The notes under the pieces: generated by a model | What the model was told of the DNA's origin: nothing | Seen by the model: only the letters and a program-made list of their open reading frames with translations | Database searches by the model: none | Shown here: positions 1 through 5,619 of the stretch, one piece after another | How positions within the stretch are numbered: position 1 is the stretch's first letter | Layout: every line of letters begins with the position of its first letter | Source of the DNA: CAYRZF01 sp964428805 | Lineage (GTDB): Bacteria > Methylomirabilota > Methylomirabilia > Rokubacteriales > CSP1-6 | Assembly: GCA_964428805.1 (NCBI GenBank) | Contig: CAYRZF010000055.1 | Coordinates: forward strand, 1 to 13,459 | Direction: 5' to 3' | Length of the DNA stretch: 13,459 nucleotides | Position numbers and translations under genes: made by a program

Positions 1-313
1 TGAGCTTGAGGAACGGGTAGTGCTTGTCGTCGCGCAGGATGATGTTGTAGCGGGGGCGGTGCCTCTTGACCAGGTTGGACTCGAGGATCAGCGCCTCGAG
101 CTCGTTGTCGGTGACGATGAAGTCGAGATCCCGGATCTGCCCGACGAGCGCGTCGGTCTTTGGATCCCGGGCCCGGGACTCCTGGAAGTACGACCGCACC
201 CGGCTCCGGAGCGACGCGCCCTTGCCGATGTAGAGGACCTGGCTCTTGGCGTCTTTGAAGAGGTAGACGCCAGGCCGCTCCGGCAGGCGGTCGAGCTTCT
301 CCTGGAGCGTCAT
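1..313 (-). CDS. uvrC: UvrABC excinuclease subunit C, N-terminal part (cut by window edge)
   Basis: UvrC makes the dual incisions of nucleotide excision repair after UvrB is loaded on damaged DNA. Only the first 104 codons are in the window; the gene continues past base 1. The visible part is the GIY-YIG nuclease domain: GVYLFKD at residues 15-21, YIGKG at 28-32 (Tyr28 and Lys31), Arg38, and a block at about 71-90 with Glu78, expected to hold the metal, ending RPRYN. These match the catalytic Tyr, Arg and Glu of the family. The start is the ATG at 313-311, 4 bases after the uvrB stop, with no clear Shine-Dalgarno sequence, so translation is probably coupled to uvrB. The UVR and C-terminal RNase H-like domains are not seen. 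Confidence 0.95.
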   Translation of the reverse strand, partial: MTLQEKLDRLPERPGVYLFKDAKSQVLYIGKGASLRSRVRSYFQESRARDPKTDALVGQIRDLDFIVTDNELEALILESNLVKRHRPRYNIILRDDKHYPFLKL

Positions 314-317
314 CGGG

Positions 318-2306
318 CTACCGAAGCGTCAGATCCTTCTTCTTCAACGCCTTGAGCCGGTCTCGCAACTCCGCGGCCCGCTCGAAGTCCAGCCGCTTGG
401 CCGCGTCCTTCATCGCGTTCTCCAGCTCCTTGAGTCGCATCTCGAGCGTTTCGGCGGATGCGTACTCCTCCTCCCGCTCGCGGGCGACCTCCACGGTGTA
501 GTAGTCACGCTCCCAGACGGACCGCAGCACCTCCCGGATGGACTTCTTGATGGATTCGGGGGTGATCCCGTTCTTCCGGTTGTAATCCTCCTGGATCTTC
601 CGGCGGCGCTCGGTCTCGGCCAGGGTCAGCTTCATGGAGTTTGTCAGCTTGTCCGCGTACAGGATGACCTCCCCGCGGACATTCCGGGCGGCCCGGCCGG
701 AGGTCTGGATGAGCGAGGTCGCCGACCGGAGATACCCCTCCTTGTCCGCGTCCAGAATGGCGACCAGCGAGACCTCGGGGATGTCGAGCCCCTCCCGGAG
801 CAGGTTGATGCCGATCAGGCAGTCGAACTTCCCGAGGCGGAGATCGCGAATCAGCTCCACGCGGTCCAGGGTATCAATGTCCGAGTGGAGGTAGCGAACC
901 CGGAGTCCCGCCTGCTGGTAGTACTCGGTCAGGTCCTCGGCCATCCGCTTGGTCAGCGTCGTCACGAGGGTTCGCTCGTCCCGCTCGGCGCGGGCGCGGA
1001 TCTCGTGAAGCAAGTGGTCTACTTGTTCCGTGGCCGGGCGCACGGTGATAAGCGGCTCCATGAGCCCGGTGGGTCGGATGAGCTGTTCGGCGACCGCCCC
1101 CTCCGCGATCCGCAGCTCGTAGTCGGCCGGAGTCGCGGAGACATACACGGTCTGCCCGGTCAGCGCGCAGAACTCCTCGAACGTCAGCGGGCGATTGTCG
1201 AAGGCCGACGGAAGGCGGAAGCCGTACTCCACCAGGGTCTCCTTGCGGGAGCGGTCGCCATGGTACATGCCCCGGATCTGAGGAACCGCGACATGGCTCT
1301 CGTCGATGATGACGAGGGCGTCCTTCGGGAAGTAGTCCATGAGCGTCGGCGGGGGCTCCCCCGGCTTCCGGCCGGTCAGGTGGCGGGAGTAGTTCTCGAT
1401 CCCGTGGCAGTAGCCGATCTCCCGGAGCATCTCGATGTCGAACAACGTACGCTGTTCGAGTCTCTGAGCTTCAAGCAGCCGGTTCGTGGAGCGGAAGAAG
1501 GCCAGGCGATCGGCCAGCTCCGCCTTGATCCCTTCGATCGCGCGTTCGAGTTGATCCTCAGGCGTGACGTAGTGGTTGGCCGGGTAGATGGCGACCGGGC
1601 CGGCCCGGCCCAGGAGCTGCCCCCGGAGGGGGTCAATGTGATGGATGGCCTCCACCGTGTCGCCGAACAGTTCGATCCGGAGCGCGGTGGTATCGCCCGA
1701 GGCCGGGAACACCTCCACCACGTCCCCGCGCACGCGGAAGGTTCCTCGGTGGAAGTCGTAGTCGTTGCGCTCGTACTGGATGGCCACGAGCTGTTGGATC
1801 ATGCGATCGCGATCCTGCGTGGCGCCTTCGGCAAGGGAGAGGTGCATGCCGCGGTAGGTTTCCGGCGCACCGATGCCGTAGATGCAGGACACCGAGGCCA
1901 CCACGATCACGTCGCGCCGCTCGAAGAGGGCCTGGGTCGCGGAGTGGCGCATCCGGTCGATCTCGTCGTTGATCAGCGCGTCTTTCTCGATGTACGTGTC
2001 GCTCTGCGGGATGTAGGCCTCGGGCTGGTAGTAGTCGTAGTAGGAGACGAAGTACTCCACGGCGTTCGACGGGAAAAAAGCCTTGAACTCTCCGTAGAGC
2101 TGCGCGGCGAGGGTCTTGTTGGGGGAAATGACGAGCGTGGGCCGCCCGAGCCGCGCGATGGCGCTGGCGACGGTGAACGTCTTGCCGGATCCCGTGACGC
2201 CGACCAGCACCGAGTGGGGGCGGCCGCTCTGGATGAGGTGGACCAACCGCTCGATGGCCTGAGGCTGGTCTCCCCTGGGCTCAAAATCAGCGGAGAGTTG
2301 AAACAC
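318..2306 (-). CDS. uvrB: UvrABC excinuclease subunit B (DNA damage-verifying helicase)
   Basis: UvrB receives damaged DNA from UvrA, verifies the lesion and recruits UvrC. The 662-residue length is normal. Visible elements in order: Walker A GVTGSGKT at 36-43; the aromatic beta-hairpin that clamps DNA (YFVSYYDYYQPEAY, 85-98); the DEAD-type box DESH at 335-338; LTKRMAEDL at 451-459; LHSDIDT at 473-479; motif VI QTSGRAARN at 534-542; and a C-terminal UVR motif at about 622-657 that contacts UvrC. Motif VI has Ser where most UvrB have Ile (QTIGRAARN); the catalytic arginines are kept, so I expect activity. The start is GTG at 2306-2304, since no earlier start is possible after the upstream stop and the N-terminus aligns with known UvrB. 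It begins 6 bases after the HNH gene stop, with a weak ribosome site, suggesting coupling. Confidence 0.97.
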   Translation of the reverse strand: MFQLSADFEPRGDQPQAIERLVHLIQSGRPHSVLVGVTGSGKTFTVASAIARLGRPTLVISPNKTLAAQLYGEFKAFFPSNAVEYFVSYYDYYQPEAYIPQSDTYIEKDALINDEIDRMRHSATQALFERRDVIVVASVSCIYGIGAPETYRGMHLSLAEGATQDRDRMIQQLVAIQYERNDYDFHRGTFRVRGDVVEVFPASGDTTALRIELFGDTVEAIHHIDPLRGQLLGRAGPVAIYPANHYVTPEDQLERAIEGIKAELADRLAFFRSTNRLLEAQRLEQRTLFDIEMLREIGYCHGIENYSRHLTGRKPGEPPPTLMDYFPKDALVIIDESHVAVPQIRGMYHGDRSRKETLVEYGFRLPSAFDNRPLTFEEFCALTGQTVYVSATPADYELRIAEGAVAEQLIRPTGLMEPLITVRPATEQVDHLLHEIRARAERDERTLVTTLTKRMAEDLTEYYQQAGLRVRYLHSDIDTLDRVELIRDLRLGKFDCLIGINLLREGLDIPEVSLVAILDADKEGYLRSATSLIQTSGRAARNVRGEVILYADKLTNSMKLTLAETERRRKIQEDYNRKNGITPESIKKSIREVLRSVWERDYYTVEVAREREEEYASAETLEMRLKELENAMKDAAKRLDFERAAELRDRLKALKKKDLTLR

Positions 2307-2312
2307 CGGAAC

Positions 2313-2843
2313 TCAGAGGGCGGAGGGAACCGCGACCAGGTACTTGCGCCAGGAGTCGAGGAAGGAGTTGGCGTGGGGGTGACGTAAGAGGTGCACCGAG
2401 AAGAGGAACTGGGGGTGCACCGGCTCCCGGATGAGCGACATCCTGGCCTCCCCGAGCGAGCGATTGCCTTTGTGGAGGTTACACCTCAAGCACGCGGCCG
2501 CCACGTTGGTCCAGGTGGTTTCCCCGCCCCGCGAGCGCGGGAGGATGTGGTCCACGGTCAAGCGTTCTCCCCGCCGGCCACAGTACTGGCAGGTGTAGCT
2601 GTCGCGCCGGAGAATGTTCTTCTTGTTGAAGGCGACTCGATCCAGGAATGGCTTCCGGATGTACACCGCCAGCCGGATCACCGCCGGGAGTTGGAAGGAG
2701 AGCGAGGGCGAGCGAATGACCCGGGGGGACGGCTCGACGCTCTCGGCCTTGCCGCTCAGGAGAAGGGTGACGGCCCGCTTGGCGTTGGTGAAATGAAGGG
2801 GCTCGAACGTGTAGTTGAGGACCAGTACCGCAATTTCATTCAT
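2313..2843 (-). CDS. HNH endonuclease family protein, first gene of the uvrB-uvrC operon
   Basis: This 176-residue protein carries a compact HNH nuclease fold in its C-terminal half: CQYC (85-88), DHILPRSRGG (98-107), a conserved Asn113 (WTN), CLRC (118-121) and Lys125. The two CxxC pairs should bind a structural zinc, and Asp98-His99 with Asn113 form the metal-dependent nuclease site. The first 70 residues (LNYTFEPLHF, then a basic stretch) are typical of free-standing HNH proteins found in many bacterial chromosomes, whose substrate is not known to me. The ATG at 2843-2841 is preceded by AAAAGGAAC, a good ribosome site. It lies 6 bases ahead of uvrB, so it is probably co-transcribed with excision-repair genes; a repair role is inference from position only. 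Confidence 0.88.
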   Translation of the reverse strand: MNEIAVLVLNYTFEPLHFTNAKRAVTLLLSGKAESVEPSPRVIRSPSLSFQLPAVIRLAVYIRKPFLDRVAFNKKNILRRDSYTCQYCGRRGERLTVDHILPRSRGGETTWTNVAAACLRCNLHKGNRSLGEARMSLIREPVHPQFLFSVHLLRHPHANSFLDSWRKYLVAVPSAL

Positions 2844-2855
2844 GTTCCTTTTGAA

Positions 2856-2884
2856 AGGATAGACGGGAGACGCCGGCGTGTCAA
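2856..2884 (-). promoter_or_regulatory. Sigma-70-type promoter of the HNH-uvrB-uvrC operon
   Basis: On the minus strand TTGACA (2884-2879) is followed by a 17-base spacer and TATCCT (2861-2856), four of six matches to TATAAT. Transcription would begin near 2849, only about 6 bases before the HNH ATG at 2843, so the leader is almost absent and the ribosome site AAAGGAAC sits at its very 5' end. The bases CCTTT-CAA-AAGG between the -10 and the ATG form a small inverted repeat. Predicted by eye only. Confidence 0.55.
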
Positions 2885-2933
2885 CCCTGTCGGGGGAGAC
2901 CCAAGGCGCTGAAAAGATTCGCTTAGGGCTGGG

Positions 2934-3356
2934 TCAGACGAGAAAGCGCCAGAGGAACTGGGCGGACCCGGAGAGCAGGGTGAAGGAGACAAAGGCGGCC
3001 TCGGGGTTCACGATGGCCAGGGTGAGCAGGGATACGAGGATGACGAAACACCCCACGTAGAATCGGACCTCGCGTTGATCCATCCACGAGTGAGGATCCA
3101 CGATCCGCCTGGCGTTCTCGACCAGGTAGATGGGCGAGTAGAGGAGGTAGAAGGCAAGGAAGAGTGCTGAGAGAGCAAGGATGCCGCCCAGTGCCCCCAC
3201 GAGTCCCCAGAGCGCCCACCTGAACATCCCGTCCACGAGTTTCTCCTCGATGGCGGGCGGGAGCGCCTGGGGGCGGTAATAGACGATGATCATTCCAAGC
3301 GCGTAAAGGGGAAGAATCAACTCCATCCACGGCCGGCTCTGGCGGTAATCGATCAT
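2934..3356 (-). CDS. Multi-pass membrane protein of unknown function
   Basis: I do not recognise this protein. Starting at the ATG at 3356-3354 it has 140 residues and begins MIDYRQSRPW. That start is preferred because AGGAG lies 8 bases upstream and GGGAG closer; in-frame ATGs further upstream (3413, 3383) lack such a site. Hydrophobic stretches at about 12-27, 47-73, 99-116 and 122-140 predict three to four membrane helices, with the middle two joined by a charged loop (VENARRIVDPHSWMDQREVR) on one face. There is no signal peptide or recognisable catalytic motif. It ends 90 bases before the HNH gene, which has its own promoter, so it is probably a single-gene transcript. The region upstream is rich in TGTC/GACA inverted repeats that could control it. 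Confidence 0.75.
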   Translation of the reverse strand: MIDYRQSRPWMELILPLYALGMIIVYYRPQALPPAIEEKLVDGMFRWALWGLVGALGGILALSALFLAFYLLYSPIYLVENARRIVDPHSWMDQREVRFYVGCFVILVSLLTLAIVNPEAAFVSFTLLSGSAQFLWRFLV

Positions 3357-3421
3357 TCTCCCTGCTCCTGCACGCGGAATCATCGGATCGACCTTCCTCA
3401 GGGAGCGATGCACGAGAGATG

Positions 3422-3536
3422 CCAGAAGTGTCTATTCCTAACCTCTAGACATTACGCGTCTTTCTGGACGAACGCCGAGGAGGGCTGTCAGGCCATGACA
3501 GACGATGACGTCGGCAACTGTCTGTTTCTATGACAG
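3422..3536. promoter_or_regulatory. Cluster of TGTC/GACA inverted repeats upstream of the membrane protein gene
   Basis: The stretch contains several short inverted repeats sharing a TGTC/GACA core: TGTCTA (3429-3434) with TAGACA (3446-3451), enclosed by CCAGAA (3422-3427) and TTCTGG (3462-3467); CTGTCA (3485-3490) with TGACAG (3496-3501), spaced by 5 bases; and CTGTCT (3518-3523) with TGACAG (3531-3536). It lies in the leader or promoter region of the membrane protein gene starting at 3356. I found no clear -35/-10 pair here. Repressor or activator binding is inference from symmetry and repetition alone. Confidence 0.35.
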
Positions 3537-3551
3537 AAGGAAGCCCCCGGG
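3497..3551. repeat. 55-bp sequence duplicated on both sides of the assembly gap (left copy)
   Basis: These 55 bases, beginning GACAGACGATGACGTC and ending AAGCCCCCGGG, are identical to 3652-3706 on the far side of the N run. Either the same sequence was written twice by the assembler, or it is a true direct repeat. Confidence 0.9.
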
Positions 3552-3651
3552 NNNNNNNNNNNNNNNNNNNNNNNNNNNNNNNNNNNNNNNNNNNNNNNNN
3601 NNNNNNNNNNNNNNNNNNNNNNNNNNNNNNNNNNNNNNNNNNNNNNNNNNN
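3552..3651. other. Assembly gap of exactly 100 N
   Basis: The run of 100 N is a round-number scaffold gap rather than a measured length. Because the flanking 55 bases are identical, the two contigs probably overlap and the true gap may be zero or negative. No gene crosses it on the evidence available: proline dehydrogenase stops at 3724 and the membrane protein starts at 3356. Confidence 0.97.
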
Positions 3652-3706
3652 GACAGACGATGACGTCGGCAACTGTCTGTTTCTATGACAGAAGGAAGCC
3701 CCCGGG
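3652..3706. repeat. 55-bp sequence duplicated on both sides of the assembly gap (right copy)
   Basis: Exact copy of 3497-3551. It lies 17 bases beyond the proline dehydrogenase stop. The remaining gene-free bases here (3707-3723) hold no visible terminator. Confidence 0.9.
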
Positions 3707-3723
3707 GAAAGGGTCGTCCGGGG

Positions 3724-4650
3724 TCATCCGCGGAGGAGGTTCTTGAGGAGGAAGAGGAGATTGGCCGGGCGCTCGGCAAGCCGCCGCACGAAATAGCTGT
3801 ACCAGTCCTCCCCGAACGGGACCAGAACCCTCAGCTGGAGCCCCTGGTCCCGGATCCGCGCATGAAGATCCTGGCGGATCCCGTAGAGCATCTGGATTTC
3901 GAACTTCTCCGGTGGAATGCGGAGATCGCCGGCCCGGCGGGCCGCGCGCGCGATCAGGCGTTCGTCGTGGGTGGCGAGGGCGGGGTACGCGCCGGCCGCG
4001 AGGGCTTCGGGAGACAAGAGCAGGTCGAGCAGCCGCCCGTAGTGTTCGTCCACCTCGCGCTTCGTCGGGAAGGCCAGATGGCGTGGCTCTCGATAGGCCC
4101 CTTTGCAGAGGCGGATCGTGGCCCCCATGCCGACCAGGCGCCGGACGTCGTCCTCGCTCCGCCGGAGGTAGGCCTGGATCACGCACGCCGCATTCGGGTA
4201 GCGCGGCCGGACGGACTCGTAGAGCGCGAGGGTGCGGTCGGTGTACGCTGAGGATTCCATGTCGATCCAGGTGCGCTGTCCGGTGGCCTGCGCTCGGTCG
4301 AGGACGATTTCCAAGTTGCTTCGGCAAAGCGCCTCAGAACGGTCGAGGCCCAGGTGGGTGAGCTTGAGCGATGGGACGCAGTAGAGGTTCCGGCGCTTGA
4401 TCTCGTCGAGGAGCGAGAGGTACACGTCCGCGGCTCGCCGGGCGTCCGCGTCCGTGAGCACATTCTCACCGAGGTAGGTAATGGCGGAGAGGAGCCCGGC
4501 GTCCTGGAGTCTTTCGATGACGGCGAAGGCTTCGTCGGCTGCCGTGCCCGCGACGAACCGCCGGACGAGCCGCCGAGTCATGGGGAGCCGGTCCAGCCGA
4601 TGACCGAGGTGCCGCTTTCCCGAGAGGTAGAGGAGAAACGCCCTCAGCAT
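3724..4650 (-). CDS. Proline dehydrogenase (monofunctional, FAD-dependent)
   Basis: The enzyme oxidises L-proline to pyrroline-5-carboxylate and passes electrons via FAD to the respiratory chain, usually as a peripheral membrane protein. The protein has 308 residues, the length of short monofunctional enzymes such as Bacillus and Thermus ProDH, without the aldehyde dehydrogenase half of PutA. Visible blocks of the (beta/alpha)8 barrel: SLKLTHLG at 94-101 (Lys96), IDMESSAYTD at 129-138, QAYLRR at 159-164, KGAYRE at 183-188, ATHD at 226-229, FEIQMLYG at 250-257 and the substrate-carboxylate motif YFVRRLAERPAN at 286-297 with the paired arginines. The ATG at 4650-4648 is chosen because the protein then begins as in homologues (MLRAFLLYLSG); an in-frame extension to 4836 is Arg/Pro-rich and overlaps ppx. 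Its ribosome site is weak (GGGG). It starts 32 bases after the ppx stop, so it is the last gene of the kinase-ppx operon. Confidence 0.93.
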   Translation of the reverse strand: MLRAFLLYLSGKRHLGHRLDRLPMTRRLVRRFVAGTAADEAFAVIERLQDAGLLSAITYLGENVLTDADARRAADVYLSLLDEIKRRNLYCVPSLKLTHLGLDRSEALCRSNLEIVLDRAQATGQRTWIDMESSAYTDRTLALYESVRPRYPNAACVIQAYLRRSEDDVRRLVGMGATIRLCKGAYREPRHLAFPTKREVDEHYGRLLDLLLSPEALAAGAYPALATHDERLIARAARRAGDLRIPPEKFEIQMLYGIRQDLHARIRDQGLQLRVLVPFGEDWYSYFVRRLAERPANLLFLLKNLLRG

Positions 4651-4682
4651 AGTCGGACCCCAGCATCCGGTCGGCCGGCCGG

Positions 4683-5618
4683 TCAAGGCAGGGAGCGGGA
4701 GACGTGCTCGATCAGGATTCCCTCGCGAAGGCCGAACTCGCTCACGATGACCGATTGAAACCCGAAGTGATCCATGGTGGCCAAGCAGATCGCGGTCCCG
4801 GGGATGATGACGTCGGCCCGGCCGGGCGGGAGGCATGGCAGCTCAGCCCGGGCGGCCGCCGGCAGCGCCGCCAGGCGCGCCAGAAGCTGTTCGATCCGGC
4901 GTCGCTGAAGGACGTAACCCTGCACTCGGTCGGGATCGTAGGCCTGAAGCTCCAGATCGAGCGCCGCGAGCGTGGTGACCGTTCCGGCGGTGCCGACGAG
5001 GTGATCGGGGCGGGCATCCCGGGAGAAGCCGGCGAGCCCCGTCGCGAGGCGGGAGCGGATCTCCCGGTCCATCTCGGCGTAGCGGGCCCGGGTCATGGGC
5101 TCGGTAGTCGTGTAGCGCTCGGCGAGCGAAACGACCCCGAGGCGGAGGCTGATCGCCGCCGCAAGCTGGCGCTCGCGGGCCAGAATGAATTCGCTGCTCC
5201 CTCCGCCGATGTCGAAGAGGAGCAAAGAGCCGGACACGGCGGCGAGGCCGTAAAGAGCCCCGAGGAGGGCCAGCCGGGCTTCTTCCTCTCCCGGCACCAC
5301 CCTCACCGCCAAGCCGGTCACCCGTTGAACGCGCTCGAGGAAGTCTTGACGGTTCCGGGCGTCGCGCACCGCGCTCGTGGCCACGATCAGGACTTCCTCT
5401 GCTGCCAGCGTCTTCGCCGTCCGGCAGAATTGAGATACCGTCGTGATGGTCCGGGCCATGGCGGCCTCGCCGAGTTGCCCCGCGCTGCCCAAGCCTTCGC
5501 CGAGGCGGGTGATGGTCTGGGTCTGATGCAGCGGGAACCACCGACCCACGCCCCGGGCCTCTACGACGAGGAGCCGGACCGTGTTGGTCCCCAGATCAAT
5601 GGCGGCCAGCCGGCGAAT
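4683..5618 (-). CDS. Ppx/GppA family phosphatase with a non-standard start
   Basis: Members hydrolyse inorganic polyphosphate or the pentaphosphate form of the alarmone (p)ppGpp, linking to stringent and stress responses. The ASKHA fold is visible: phosphate-1 motif AAIDLGTNTVRLLV at the N-terminus, ATSAVRDARN with catalytic-type residues, PGEEEARLALLGA, phosphate-2 motif LLFDIGGGSSEF, and GTAGTVTTLAAL (adenosine motif). At about 311 residues it fits the short exopolyphosphatase class. The frame is open only back to 5645 and has no ATG, GTG or TTG before the phosphate-1 motif; the first standard start (GTG 5549-5547) would delete that motif. I place the start at ATT 5618-5616, one base after the kinase stop, giving (M)RRLAAIDLGTNT as in homologues. 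CTG at 5609-5607 is an alternative, as is +1 frameshifting from the kinase gene. No Shine-Dalgarno sequence is evident. Family call is firm; which substrate it prefers and the start are not. Confidence 0.85.
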   Translation of the reverse strand: MRRLAAIDLGTNTVRLLVVEARGVGRWFPLHQTQTITRLGEGLGSAGQLGEAAMARTITTVSQFCRTAKTLAAEEVLIVATSAVRDARNRQDFLERVQRVTGLAVRVVPGEEEARLALLGALYGLAAVSGSLLLFDIGGGSSEFILARERQLAAAISLRLGVVSLAERYTTTEPMTRARYAEMDREIRSRLATGLAGFSRDARPDHLVGTAGTVTTLAALDLELQAYDPDRVQGYVLQRRRIEQLLARLAALPAAARAELPCLPPGRADVIIPGTAICLATMDHFGFQSVIVSEFGLREGILIEHVSRSLP

Positions 5619-5619
5619 G

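Noticed and set aside
681..707. Ser in place of Ile in UvrB motif VI (QTSGRAARN) as a sign of inactivation.
   Set aside because: The glutamine, glycine and arginines that matter are intact and the rest of the protein is complete.
885..2387. Long open frame (500 codons) on the plus strand opposite uvrB and the HNH gene.
   Set aside because: It is antisense to two well-recognised proteins; long antisense frames are expected at this GC content. Its translation matches no family I know.
2313..2843. The HNH protein as the missing homing endonuclease of the nrdJ insertion.
   Set aside because: It lies more than 10 kb away in a repair operon and its sequence is of the ordinary free-standing HNH type. 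Nothing links it to the insertion.
2885..2933. Possible terminator after the membrane protein gene (AAGCG with a bulged CGCCTT partner).
   Set aside because: The pairing is short and imperfect, and no T run follows it.
3497..3706. The duplicated 55-bp segment as a CRISPR or tandem repeat array.
   Set aside because: Only two copies are visible, separated only by Ns, with no second spacer and no cas genes. An assembly overlap explains it better.
4651..4836. N-terminal extension of proline dehydrogenase by 62 residues.
   Set aside because: It is Arg/Pro-rich, overlaps the end of ppx, and homologues begin at MLRAFLLYLSG.
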